Shown one piece after another: positions 47,521-58,876 of a stretch of DNA of 64,000 bases. This stretch comes from Stenocarpella maydis (lineage: Eukaryota; Ascomycota; Sordariomycetes; Diaporthales; Diaporthaceae). The stretch lies in assembly GCA_002270565.1 (NCBI GenBank), contig NQMI01000046.1, positions 126,503 to 190,502 on the forward strand, given 5' to 3'. Numbering within the stretch: the first letter of the stretch is position 1; the number at the start of each line of letters is the position of its first letter. The position numbers and the translations under genes were made by a program. Below the pieces are notes generated by a model. That model searched no databases. It was not told where the DNA came from and saw only the letters and a list, made by a program, of their open reading frames with translations.

Positions 47521-48304
47521 ATCTATAGATAACCTTATTTTATTAGCAGATTATATATATACCTAAGTACCTTATAATAGCCTTTAGTAGTTAATCCTCT
47601 AGCCTTTAATATTAATATAGTCTGAAAGCCTTTTTAGTATTTTATAAGCTAATTATAGTAGCTACTCCTTAGAAATTAACTCTTAAGTAGCTATAATTAC
47701 TTCTTAAAGCTTAAAAAAGTTAAGGGACTAAAGATTATAATACTTTTAAACTTAATCTTTTATAATAAATTAGATATTTTCTATAAGATTTAAATCTAAT
47801 AAGTTTAATAGCTAATAAAGTTATAAAACCATTATTATATAAGGGACTTATTTTATAAAATAAATATTATAAGCTAGGATATTATAATTTAAAACATCAT
47901 TTAGCCGTTTAATTAAAAGCTAGAAAAGCAATATATAATAAGGAAAATTTAGAGAAAATAATTATATTAGTTTATACTTTTATACTTCTTTTCTTAAATA
48001 TACTTAGAATTTTTCTACCTATTAATAAAGTAGCCCTAAAATATCTAGCTCTTTAAATATTAATAAAAAAGAATAAAGTCTTAAGGATCCTTTATATTAT
48101 AAATTATAACTTCCGTTTCTAAATGTAAGGCTTACTAAAGACCGTAATTATTCCTTTAAAACTATATTATGTTTAACTATAGCTATTTACTAGCTAAGCT
48201 ATATATTACTTTTTAAGCTTTTAGGTCTTTACTATAACAATCATAGCTGGTTCTTAGCTAATAAACCTAGTAAACGGGTTTATATTTAAGGGGCGTTTAA
48301 GTAT

Positions 48305-48405
48305 AAAAACGTCCGTACATGCACCGCTAAAACCCTTAAACTAGGCCTAAAATAAATAAAATCTTTAGTACTTAATTATAACTATATAAATAAGTTAGGG
48401 GTTTT
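48305..48405. repeat. partial copy of the foldback element arm
   Basis: The sequence AAAAACGTCCGTACATGCAC followed by CTAAAACCC, AACTAGGCCTAAA and an ACTATATAAATAAG segment parallels the left arm of the complete element in the same order, with many transitions. The terminal part with the GTGGGTCATATC motif is missing. Confidence 0.6.
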
Positions 48406-48647
48406 TTTTCAGAGTTTCTAGATTTCTTTTACTTCATTATTTAAGAAATTTAATTTTAAACCCTTATAATTTTATTTTTCTAATATATCTTATATAAGAA
48501 AAATTTCAAAATTAAGTAAAAAAATATAGCTAAACTATATAAATTTTAAGTAACCTTAAATTTTATATATAAAATTAAGGTAGCTATATATATAATACAA
48601 TACTTGGCTACTTCTTAATAAATTATTTTATATATATATATATACTT

Positions 48648-49083
48648 ATAACGTGGTTTAATAGTGAGTGGGTCATATCAGTAAGTGAGCTAATTTTTTT
48701 ACATACAAAAAACGTCCGTGCACAAACTGCAAAAACCCTAGAACTAAGCCTAATTTAGCTAAAAACTCCATGGTTTATTTAGAAGTATATAAGTAAGCTA
48801 AATATAAAATTTAAAAAATTTAGGATTTAAATAGAAAATTATTAAAAATATTTAAATTTACAAAGGTCTTTTTTTAACCTTTTGATATAATTAATTCTAT
48901 TTAATTCCTAAATTTTTCAAATCTTATATTTAGCTTATTTATATAACTATATAGTAGCGCTGAAATTTGTATCCAAATTGGGCTTATTTTGAAGGTTTTA
49001 ACATGGTTGGCACGGACGTTTTTTGTATATAAAAAAACTGACCTACTTACTGATATGACCCACTCACTGGTAAACCACGTTAT
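48648..49083. mobile_element. MITE/foldback element with ~200 bp inverted arms and TA flanks
   Basis: The ends are perfect inverted repeats, TATAACGTGGTTTA (48647-48660) and TAAACCACGTTATA (49071-49084), followed inward by GTGAGTGGGTCATATCAGTA and its complement. Both arms carry AAAAAACGTCCGTGC and continue with matching AT-rich sequence almost to the centre (AAAGGTC, T-run, AACCTTT), so the whole ~435 bp can fold into one hairpin with a short loop. There is no coding capacity. TA flanks fit a Tc1/mariner-type target. The two arms differ mainly by C/T and G/A changes. Confidence 0.85.
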
Positions 49084-49330
49084 ATACTATAACTTTATAA
49101 CTCTGGTTTAAGAAAAGGCTTAAGGGCTCAGTAGCTTACTTAAAAAGGCATTAAATCTATAGTATATATAATATATAAAGTAATTAAAAGATCTTTATTA
49201 AGGTTAGTAATAGCTTTAAGGTAGTAATAATAGTAAGAATAGTAATAAATAGTAATGCGTTTTAAGTGATTTATGGTCCTAAGTACTTTTAGTATGGAAA
49301 GTACTAAAAAAGGTATCTGGTGGGGATGAG

Positions 49331-49666
49331 TGGTTTAAAAAGGTAAGCTAAATGTGATGGTATAGAGGATAGAACGTTTAAGATCCCTGGAGAGGTGTAC
49401 AGAGAGGCACAGGCTCGGGACATTGATCTGGAGTTGAGGCTGGGTTGACCTCGGCCCCACCTTTCACTAGCGGTGGCGCATGAACATGTGGCGGTGCAAA
49501 AAAAATCGGCTCGGCGCACGAAAATCCACTCTTGGTGCTCTCTCACTCGAGAAATCCCGCCAAAACCTAGCGACTTGACTGTACACGCCCTTTCTTGTCG
49601 ACAACCCATCCCGTAACAACACCACCCAACGATTGTTGAAGCCGGCATCCCGTCAATACCGACAAG
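49331..49666. promoter_or_regulatory. promoter and leader of the eL42 gene
   Basis: The normal-composition stretch between the AT-rich island and the start codon is only ~340 bp. It must hold the promoter of a highly expressed ribosomal protein gene. No individual element can be named. Confidence 0.4.
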
Positions 49667-50519
49667 ATGGTACGAATACCAATGCTGCTTCATTATTTCG
49701 GATGGCTCCGCTGACTCTCTGGCCTCCAGGTGAACATTCCCAAGACCAGGAAGACGTGAGTGACAGCCACCCAGCCTACGACAACCTGCTGCCCCGCCTC
49801 CCCTGCGAGAATACATCGAAAAGGACGACGCGACGGACGACACGGCTGCCGCATACACCTGGTGTCTTTGGGATGACGGGAGGCGTCTGAGGTGCGGGGG
49901 CTTGATGAGATTGCGCTTGGAAGAGACAAAAGAGACAGGACCAGCGACGCCTTTGATGGATTCTCGGTGCACTTCTCACGGCAGCGGGCGGCTACGGCTC
50001 ACGACGCAGGAGAACAGGACCTATACTGACTTGAGTTATACAGCTACTGCAAGGGCAAGGACTGCAAGAAGCACACCCTGCACAAGGTCACGCAGTGTGA
50101 GTACCGGAAACCCTAGGGAGCCTCGAGACAGGAAGGCAACGAAGGTGTTGACTGTTCGCAGACAAGGCTGGCAAGGCCTCCCTGTTCGCCCAGGGTAAGA
50201 GACGTTACGACCGGTATGTTCCACCGACCCCGGACCCACGACCCTCGTGACCGCGAAGCCGATGTCCTCAAATCAAATCATCCGACCGCGTGGACCTCAT
50301 AGGACACGAACGCTAACAACCCCGGTCAACAGGAAGCAATCCGGTTACGGTGGTCAAACGAAGCCTGTCTTCCACAAGAAGGCCAAGACCACGAAGAAGG
50401 TTGTGCTGCGTCTCGAGTGCTCCTCGTGCAAGACGAAGCTGCAACTGGCCCTGAAGCGATGCAAGCACTTCGAGCTGGGTGGTGACAAGAAGACCAAGGG
50501 TGCCGCCCTTGTCTTCTAA
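49667..50519 (+). CDS. rpl44: 60S ribosomal protein eL42 (L44/L36a family)
   Basis: Five exons: 49667-49669, 49730-49755, 50044-50096, 50162-50213 and 50333-50519, giving 106 aa, the exact family length. The first exon is the ATG alone. The four introns (60, 288, 65 and 119 nt) have clear GT..AG ends. The protein reads [12 protein letters not shown], then [40 protein letters not shown] and [20 protein letters not shown]. Cys12/Cys17 and Cys74/Cys77 form the zinc site. Residue 56 is Pro; in yeasts Pro56 goes with cycloheximide sensitivity and Gln56 with resistance. The protein sits near the ribosomal E site. Confidence 0.97.
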
Positions 50520-51066
50520 ACGGGACGCGCGCTTACTCGTCAACATCGTCTTTTGGTCTCTGCGGCAATTCTCACGACTTTTCTACACGGCAAACATGGT
50601 GGTCATTACGGACGGGGTCCTTCGGCGAAAGGATAAAATGCATGCAATCTTGCTTCGATCCTCGCGACTGCTGTGAGGGACTGTGAGGGAGAACATCAGT
50701 ACATAGGGAATAACGAATCCTTGTGGAGCTGAGCCCGGGGGAGTCTGCCCATGATTATGAGAGGCTGGATGCCATCCAACGCCCAGATGGCTCGCAGCCG
50801 AGAACAAATAAATATCCAGTCGGGCCGGCCGCGTTTGTCCTGCATGTTCGCCCATCACAGCGCATCACAAGTCGAGACTTTATGGGTTGGCACAGTTACG
50901 GAAGATGCTGCGATCTCTCGTCCATAAAGATCCATCTAGCCGTCTAAGGCGCTCGTATATCCCATCCGTGTTCTCCTACACCGCACCGAGACAGGTGCAA
51001 GGTCTAAAATGTCTACCGCATGCAGCCTGGCTGCGTACCGGCCAGTCGACAGCCAGCTCACGTAGT
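50520..51066. other. convergent intergenic region
   Basis: Holds the 3' UTRs of eL42 and the 2H phosphoesterase gene. No gene seen. Confidence 0.45.
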
Positions 51067-52367
51067 CTAGAACCCCTCGCCCAGCATGATTGTCCTGCCC
51101 CCTCCATACCAGAGCCGCCCGCTCCTGGCATCAATGCCTTTCTCCTGGCCCACAATCCACTCCCCGATAAACGACGCATCAGCGCTGTCCCAGGCTTCCT
51201 TCTCCAGCCACGCGTTCACATCATCGATAGCCCGGACCCACCTCTCCCGCGCAGCAGGTGTCGCGTGGTCCTCTTGCGTCAGATAGCGGCCCAGCGTGAT
51301 ATGCGCACTTGGCACGACGTACCGCGAGTCGACGTCGACGCCCGTGGTCCTGGCGAGATCGAAGACGTCCCGACGGAGGTGGTGGTACGTGTAGGAATCG
51401 TCGACCTCGTGTTGGCCGTCCCCGGAAGCCGGGCCCGGCGACAGTACAGGTTCTCCCGCGGCAGGGAGGAAGGAGACGGCAAAGGCGGCCAGGTCGTATG
51501 AGACCATGGGCTTGACGAGGCGGCTGCGGTGCGAGAAGGTGAAGTTGGCCAGGGAGGGGACCGTGGGGCGCATCTGCGCGACGATCTGGTCGATCTCGGC
51601 GGGCGAGCGGCTGTGGGTTACCTCGAGGGTTGTGAGGTGCATCCGGTGAGGCGGCATGAGCCAGATGTCTAGCGTGGCAGTCCTTGTTAGCTTTGATGAA
51701 GGCCGCGCTTGCCAGGCCTCTTCGTGGTGCTGCATACGCCCGAATAGACGAAAGTCCATCCAGACGCGAGGCTGTCCGGCGGTACCCTAGCCCGCCTGGG
51801 GACTCAAGAGTCCGTTGACGTACTGGGTGCTGCCTCCTTCAGAAGAGACTGTATTTTACTGGCGAGCCTAATGATGTGGTCGGGTGGCCTGGCCCAGAAC
51901 ACGAGGCAGTTCCTCGGATCGGTGAAGCCCGGCTCAATGCCCGGGTTCTCAAGTCTCAGCAGGAAGGGGTCGATGAGGACCTCCTTGAAATCTGACGATA
52001 GGAACTTCGCCTTCTGCTGTCTATTTCTCGTCACTCGGTGTGTCGAGTACAACGATTGTATCTCTGCCTGCGTGGCCAAGTTAGCAACAGACATGTGCGT
52101 GGTTCTCGGCTGAGGGCTGTGTCTTGACGAGGTCGGCTCGCTTGTGATGCCCAGGTTGATGACCGCGTCACGGCTCGTGGCAATCCGTGAGAACAGGCCA
52201 AACAAACACCGACCGGGCCGCGGCCGTCACCAAGGGCTCACACATACCGCATCGTCGTCGCAAGCCTGGATCAAAGCTTTGTACGGGTTCTCTCCCGGCT
52301 TGATTTCGACCCCTGAGAGGTCCTCGAGTTTGTTCTTCGCATCGGTGGACTCAAGCGCGGGGCTCAT
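51067..52367 (-). CDS. 2H phosphoesterase (RNA ligase/cyclic nucleotide phosphodiesterase superfamily)
   Basis: Exons 52367-52248, 52067-51824 and 51668-51067, 321 aa. The introns are 180 nt (GTATGT, GCTAAC branch, GCAG) and 155 nt (GTACGT, GCTAAC branch, CTAG). Splicing joins ACDDDA-AEIQSLYSTHR and EAAP-N-IWLMPPHRMH. The two H-x-T motifs that define 2H phosphoesterases are present: His132-Leu-Thr134 in MHLTTLEVTHSR and His244-Ile-Thr246 in SAHITLGRYL. The N-terminal third (NPYKALIQACDDD; DPRNCLVFWARPPDHIIRLA) matches a widespread but poorly studied fungal family. The expected chemistry is hydrolysis of 2',3'-cyclic or related phosphodiesters; the substrate is unknown. No targeting signal is visible. 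Confidence 0.87.
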
Positions 52368-52928
52368 CTTGGCTCTGTCCTGGTGTCTCCGTGGCACCTC
52401 CTCTCAAATATGTTGCGAGGACAACACGGCTGCTACTCACCCAGCCGTGCTGTCTTTGGATCCGCCAGGCACACCAGCAGAAGCCGATGCAGGTATGTTC
52501 TGGTAAAAGAGGCTAAGATCTCGGCCGCCGCCGAACCGCTCGGCACCGGTCCACAGGGGCTGGGCTGGGACAAGGGTAGGTGTACTCCAGCGCAGGAGTA
52601 CCATCCAAGCGACAGAACTGTACCGTCACCAATTGAGCTTTAAGACTCTTTTCTTCTGAGCTGAAACATTTTATTGTCGTTTGGCATATGAAAGTTTTCC
52701 GCGAGACATGCAGGCTCAACGACAGGCCATAGTTTGTAGATAGATTTCGCATGTCTTTCTTTCCGCCAATGCTTCTAAAAGTATCTTAGCGTTTAATGTG
52801 ACTGAATCTACGACATCGGCAGCACAGCTTCGAATGCCATAAATGCGGCAACGCGGAGATGCCAAGTAGCTACATCTGCGGCGCCAAATAATACTATTTC
52901 TCCTATCCTGGCCTGTCGTAGCTTCAGT
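52368..52928. other. intergenic region
   Basis: Promoter space of the 2H phosphoesterase gene and 3' region of the MFS gene. No gene seen. Confidence 0.4.
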
Positions 52929-54618
52929 TCATAGTGCCGCCTTCCCACGACTCTCGAAGGGCAGAGCCAGGGTCAATAGGCCTGCGGCTATGAACAACGC
53001 CCCACTCGTGTAGACCGGTGCCGCAGTCTCTAGGTTGGCAAACATTGCGATAATCGGGGCCATGATCCCAAAAATGCGATTGCTGGTGGCGGTCAAGGCA
53101 TTGCCTGTGCCTCTCTGCGGCGTTGGAAAGAGCTCCGGGGTGAAACCATAAAGCACAGCGTACATGATGTTGCTCGCAAAGTTCCAAACACAATTCCACG
53201 CAAGCAGCGTGTTCGAGCTCAGCGCCGTGGTGCTCCCGTACAAGAAGACTCCCGTGAGGACAGTACTCAGGCTCAGGGCTCCCTTCCGGCCGAACTTGGG
53301 CACTTCGACTAGGAGGCCCCCGAGCAGGGCCCCAGGCACACCCAAGACTGCTATTATGAGGCTGTTGCGGTATGTGATATAGGTCGACCCATCCCCGAAG
53401 TCTGCGCCACGCTTCGCTTGTATGTAAGGCAGGAATGCGTTGTAGAGAGGGTACCCTAGCCCAATAAACGCCCAAACTGCCATGATTATACCCGTACTGC
53501 GCGCCATCTTCCGTGTGCCGAAGAGCGGCCTCACTCGGCTCAGGCTCACATTCTCCAGCCGTCTTTTGACCGCTGTGGCGGCGCTAGTCTGAGGAACATA
53601 ACCGTCCGGCTCACAGGCCTTGAGGTCTTCGATGGTCAGAGAACACTCATCGGAGCGTCCGTTTCGCCGGGCAACTTCGTGTACGATCCGGACGGCTTCC
53701 TCATCGAGACCCTTGGCCATGAGGTACTTGGGGCTTTCAAAGATAGTGAAGCACATGAATCTGATGGCAAACATGACCAGAGTGGTTCCGCCCATGGTGA
53801 TGACAAAGTAACGCCATCCCATGTTCTTGCTGCGCGTGCACACTTCATCCTGCTCACAGGTGAGGTTACCGAGCAAGGGCCATGCGATCAGTGTGGCCAC
53901 GACCTGTGCGATCGCCCAGTCTATGCTGAGGATAGTGAGGAGGTATTGGTGGCTGGCAGGGAGAAACTCCAAGAAAATGGCGCTGTCCACCGGAAGGTTA
54001 CCGCCGACGCCGAAGCTCCAAAAGGCAGCGAAGACTCCGATGGCGGCGAAGTTGGGTGAGCCAGCGGCAACCATGCCCCAGACGGCGGCGGCGCCGAGGG
54101 TGGCGTTGAACCCGATCTTGCGGCCGAAGATGTCGCATCCGACACCCCAGAATATGGCTCCGGCGAGGAGCCCGATATTCTGCGAGAGGCTGAGGAGGGG
54201 CGGTCTTGGGGCGCTGAATTCGTTCGATACTGGCGTCAGGATGAGCGAAGTCACGATGGGCCACAGGTTGTCTGATGCCCAGCCGAACCCCACGACGATA
54301 AACAGCTGCCTTGTTGGATGTCAGGAAGTTGTCCAGGCCCAGCAAGGAAAGTGTGCGCTGACCATTGATACCATCCCATCCCGATGTCCTGGACCTGTGG
54401 CACGTGGACATTGTCAGTCTTGCCACAGCTAGGTCGGTCTAGAATACAGATCCTCGACTTGCAGCTCTGTTCAGGACCCTAGCCTTGGCCTCGTACACCG
54501 CGTCAACCTCTCCCTTGGGTATGGCAGCCGCGTCATCGATGCCAACGCCGGCGTCGGGACCTGTGTTGTTCTGTAGGCATGTAGCGCCTTGCCCCTCATC
54601 TGCAGTCTTGTCTTCCAT
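52929..54618 (-). CDS. MFS transporter, SV2/sugar-porter-like
   Basis: Exons 54618-54448, 54394-54363 and 54309-52929, 527 aa. The introns are 53 nt each (GTATTC..CACAG with a CTGAC branch; GTCAGC..AACAAG). Splicing gives VLNRAASRGS-VQDIGMGWYQ-W-QLFIVVGFGWASDNLWPIV, the characteristic entry of this fungal MFS group. Twelve hydrophobic segments follow, with the loop motif GCDIFGRKIGFN between TM2 and TM3, a long central loop after FESPKYLMAKG, and FTPELFPTPQRGTGNAL near TM10-11, as in SV2/inorganic-phosphate-type transporters. Plasma-membrane localisation is likely; the substrate is unknown. Both donors (GTATTC and GTCAGC) are non-consensus, so the exon 1 junction is the least certain part. 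Confidence 0.88.
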
Positions 54619-55800
54619 GACCGATAATGCCGGTTTTCTGAAGAAACGTCGTTTGGGTTTGAGAAACCAGATTCAACTAGATGATGGAAAGGTGCGGTAG
54701 AGAGCCGTCGCGGGAACACGATTGGATCTTCGGAAGCTATGGCTTTGAGAAATGATTGTGGCAGCCTACATGATCAATGTCTCAGCAGGGCGAAGGGATG
54801 TGATCGCCGTTTCCATGCCCCGAACGTTGTTGGAACGGCAGGTTCCAAGGTTGCTGATGGGCGGGTTGCATTAGCGCACATGCAGACGCAAAGGAACATT
54901 CTGGTGGCCTTTGCAGCACAAATATCAATTTGTGCTGCATGTCACGTCATTGCACCGGCTGATCGTCTCAAGCGCTGTGGCTCGCATCTGCACCTCTGAA
55001 AGGTTCCCAAAATCGGCCCATGTCTTATTCAGGTCTAGTTATCGGCTTTGCCGCATCCAGACTCGTCTGAGAGTGCTGTGAGACCTTCAGGTTGCTCACA
55101 TGATGCATTTCTACGAAATTGAGTGGGCATAATTCTCATGGCTATTCCTGGGCGAATGCCGAGATACCAATAATACCGTTGGAGGGGCTTGATAAATCCT
55201 CCGATTTCTCGAGGGATAATGTGGACAGTAAAATCAGTAAGCCGGCCATACCACAAGTGCTTCTAGGCGAGCCCATTGCGTTATGCTGTGTCGCGCATGA
55301 AATGTGTTTCATTTGCCGAAAAATTATGACATTAAGTTAGTTGCCGGGAAGAACTCATGCTATGTGTTAGAAGAGGCCTAGCTCTCACTTGTCAGTCACA
55401 CGTTGAACTCGCCAGACATTTTCAGCTTTGTAAGAGAATCCTCCTCAAGTTGGGAGCCTGATGACGAATATCTACCTAGGTAAGTCAATTCTGGCTGTAC
55501 TACCTCATTTTGTTCAGGCAGATTCCTCATCCGCCTCCTCAGATTTTGCACAACTTCTCCTGAGCCCCAGATAACCGAAACAGAAAGGTGCTATTTTTCA
55601 TCAAGGCCAAAACCTTCACCACCGGAGCATGTTGAAGATTGTACTATTTGCTTTTAGTCGCCATCTTGGATATTAATATGTAGCGAGTTCTGCGGTGTAT
55701 CTAGGGCCACTGCCACACGTGCATGTTTGAGCAGACATTACGACTATTAAGTATTCTTACAACTGTACCTCACAGAGTCTTCAGTCGCGGAGAGTAACTT
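54619..55800. other. intergenic region before AT-rich island 2
   Basis: No gene recognised. Composition is normal up to about 55800, after which the AT content rises sharply. Confidence 0.4.
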
Positions 55801-57038
55801 AAACAACTTGTCCAATGGCATTTTTATAAGAAAACTACCTATGCAACAGACATAAGATCCGATTTAACTACTTAAATACTAAATCCTCAGACTATTCTTA
55901 ACTTTTACACTAAAGAAATACTAAAACAAATTGCTTAATATATATAAGTCTTTAGTTAATAAACTAAATATAATACTCCTAATATAGTTTGCTAATAAGT
56001 AAACTATATTAATAAATAAATTAATTTTATAATATTTACTTCTATTAACCCTAGTACCTACCTAGGGCTAAATAACTAATAAAAGTAAGGACTAATTAGT
56101 ACTAATTATATTTAACTACTTCACTCTAAATAAATTTATTAATTTAGAAGTATTAATAAGGCTATATTATTAATTAAATAAGCTAACTTTTAATAAGAAA
56201 ATTATACTTTGTGTTAATTAATACTAACTAAGCTACATTTATTATAATTCAATTAGAATTTAATTTATTAAACTCTCATTTCTTTTTTTTATATATTCTT
56301 ATATTATACTTAGTCTTATATAATTACTATAACATAGGATACCAGAAAGTAGCTACGACCGGGAAATAGCCAGTTTTTCGCAAATTTATCAACTTTAGGC
56401 TACCCTAGTACCCGCCTAGGGCTAAGTAAGTAATAAAAGTTAGCATTAATTAGTGCTAATTATACTTAATTATTTAAGTCTAATTGATTTTATAAATTTA
56501 AAGTAGTTAGGATGGGTATAGTACTTGTTTAAAGAAGGTAACTTTTAATAAGGAAAATGCACTTTATACTAAATAATGCTAACTTTACTACTAAATTCTT
56601 AATCATCTATAAACTATTAATATATATATATATATATTCTAATTAATGCTAATTAGGCTGAATTTATTATTATTTATTTAGAATCTATATTATTAAACTC
56701 TTATATATTCTTTTTATAAGTTCTTATATTATACTTAATCTTACTATAGTTGCTATATTATTATTTATTTGGTCCATTATGAATTAAATCCTCAATAGTT
56801 TTAGCTATTTCATTAGCTAATTACTTCATTTATTTTTTATTAATTATTATTAGAGATTCCTAAATATTAAGTACTCCTTTAAGCTAAACCGAACTTCTTT
56901 TAACCGTTTAGTATTTTATAAGCTTAATATTAGCCTTCTTAAGGGTATAAACTTAATGACTTAAAAGAGTAATTTAATATGCTATTACTTATGCACCCTT
57001 TATAAATTTCTTAACTATCTTAAGAATTAGTATAAGTC
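55800..57038. repeat. AT-rich island 2 with degenerate tandem repeat
   Basis: TpA-rich decayed DNA without coding frames. A unit of about 360 bp occurs twice in the same orientation. Copy 1 begins near 56040 (CCCTAGTACCTACCTAGGGC) and copy 2 near 56402 (CCCTAGTACCCGCCTAGGGC), each followed by matching TAATAAAAGT, CTAATTATA, CTTTTAATAAG and ATTCTTATATTATACTTA blocks. The differences are mainly C/T and G/A transitions. Confidence 0.75.
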
Positions 57039-57334
57039 TGATGAATTTGTGCTATAGAATAACATTCAGTTCAGCGTGTGTGTTTCGGCAGGGTCGCAGT
57101 ATGGTGCTCTGAGGCGAATTCGGACGATTGACAATAGTCTGGACAACTTTGTATTGAATTAAGTTGGGCTTCTGTAAGCCCTCCTTATATACCCTCCGAC
57201 GTCGTCTCACCCCTGGGCACGCTGCGGTAGGCTCTGGTGCAAATTTGCAAATGCCGGAAAATTCGCCCTTCCAACACACCATCTTTGGTTCCAAAGTTTT
57301 AGCAAACAAACCAGCAAACCGCACCCTAGCAATG
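57039..57334 (+). repeat. repeat unit copy 1 (cut by assembly gap)
   Basis: Starts CTGATGAATTTGTGCTATAG and continues through GTCGCAGTATGGTGCTCTGA and CCTCCTTATATACCCTCCGA to ACACACCATCTTTGGTTCCA. It is almost identical to copy 3 (58161 onwards) over ~260 bp. GC content is normal, unlike the surrounding AT-rich DNA. Confidence 0.9.
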
Positions 57335-57764
57335 NNNNNNNNNNNNNNNNNNNNNNNNNNNNNNNNNNNNNNNNNNNNNNNNNNNNNNNNNNNNNNNNNN
57401 NNNNNNNNNNNNNNNNNNNNNNNNNNNNNNNNNNNNNNNNNNNNNNNNNNNNNNNNNNNNNNNNNNNNNNNNNNNNNNNNNNNNNNNNNNNNNNNNNNNN
57501 NNNNNNNNNNNNNNNNNNNNNNNNNNNNNNNNNNNNNNNNNNNNNNNNNNNNNNNNNNNNNNNNNNNNNNNNNNNNNNNNNNNNNNNNNNNNNNNNNNNN
57601 NNNNNNNNNNNNNNNNNNNNNNNNNNNNNNNNNNNNNNNNNNNNNNNNNNNNNNNNNNNNNNNNNNNNNNNNNNNNNNNNNNNNNNNNNNNNNNNNNNNN
57701 NNNNNNNNNNNNNNNNNNNNNNNNNNNNNNNNNNNNNNNNNNNNNNNNNNNNNNNNNNNNNNNN
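57335..57764. other. assembly gap (430 N)
   Basis: The gap lies between copies 1 and 2 of a tandem repeat; collapse or failed joining of further units is likely. Confidence 0.98.
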
Positions 57765-58105
57765 CGCAGTATTGTGCTCTGAGGCGAATTGGGACGATTG
57801 ACAATGCTCTGGACAACTTTGTATTAAATTAAATTGGGCTTCTATAAGCCCTCCTTATATACCCTCCGATATTATCTTACCCGCGGGCACGCTGTACGGT
57901 AGGCTCTAGTGCAAATGTTTGCAATTGCCGGAAAATTCGCCTTCCAACACACCATCTTTGGTTACAAAGCAACTAGCCAACCAAGGCCCTAGCAATACCC
58001 AATTATAAGTACATATCAAACTTCGGAATCAAATAAGCTACTAATGAACTAAGTTATATAATTTTTGGGTAAGAATAAAAGGTAATGCGAACGTTCTAAA
58101 TTTTA
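57765..58105 (+). repeat. repeat unit copy 2 (5' end in gap), transition-decayed
   Basis: Begins inside the unit at CGCAGTATTGTGCTCTGAGG and runs to GGGTAAGAATAAAAGG. Compared with copies 1 and 3 it has C-to-T changes such as CGACGTCGTCTC becoming CGATATTATCTT. Confidence 0.88.
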
Positions 58106-58160
58106 AGGTGAACATGCAGCTTAAAAATTAATAAAGCCTTATGGCTTGAACTATAGTTTT

Positions 58161-58565
58161 CTGATGAATTTGTGCTATAGAATAGCATTCAGTTCAGCGT
58201 GTGTGTGTTTCGGCAGGGTCGCAGTATGGTGCTCTGAGGCGAATTCGGACGATTGACAATGGTCTGGACAACTTTGTATTGAATTAAGTTGGGCTTCTGT
58301 AAGCCCTCCTTATATACCCTCCGACGTCGTCTCACCCCTGGGCACGCTGCGGTAGGCTCTGGTGCAAATTTGCAAATGCCGGAAAATTCGCCCTTCCAAC
58401 ACACCATCTTTGGTTCCAAGCAACCAGCTAACCATAGCCCTAGTAATACCCAAATTAAGTATATATAAACTTCAGAAATCAAGCTATCTAATGCACTAAG
58501 TTATATACCTTTTGGGTAAGAAATAAGGGTAATGCAGAGGTCTGAATTAAGGTGCAAATGTAGGC
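58161..58565 (+). repeat. repeat unit copy 3
   Basis: The only copy with both ends visible, about 400 bp: CTGATGAATTTGTGC ... CTTTTGGGTAAGAAATAAGG. It contains a TATATA-type box (CCTTATATACC). It has no coding capacity that I can support. It could be an LTR-like or subtelomere-like unit; neither is proven. Confidence 0.85.
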
Positions 58566-58876
58566 TAAAATAATCGACTTACGGCCACCAAACTTATCTT
58601 GCGTTATGCACGCACTGGGCGTACTTAGCGAAAATCGCCTGACTCGCAAGTCTAGGGTAACTCCTTGCAAGAAGTCTAGGGTAACTCCTTGCATGAAGTG
58701 CCAACGCCCTACTGAGCGGTTCCGTTTAACATCTCTGATTAGATAAGTGTACTTCTCTTGGGACTATATATGAGATAAAAATCATTAGTTCTTGATTTAC
58801 TGCTAAAAGAAGTATTAGCAACCTAAAAAAACTGGATCCACCCTTGCCTTGCTTAACCCTTCTGATCACCTTATGA

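Larger units (their letters stand above)
47521..49330. repeat. AT-rich island 1 (RIP-like)
   Basis: About 1.8 kb of very AT-rich, TpA-rich DNA with sharp borders to normal sequence on both sides. No open frames of note. It contains a complete foldback element (48648-49083) and a related fragment (48305-48405). The composition and repeat content fit C-to-T decay of duplicated DNA by repeat-induced point mutation. Confidence 0.8.

Noticed and set aside
47521..49330. AT-rich island as mitochondrial DNA insertion or centromere core
   Set aside because: No mitochondrial gene motif is seen, and the block is short, with a MITE and transition-type decay, which fits RIP better.
57052..57832. Apparent 220-250 codon frames across the 430-base gap
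   Set aside because: Most of their length is N; the rest is the non-coding ~400 bp repeat.
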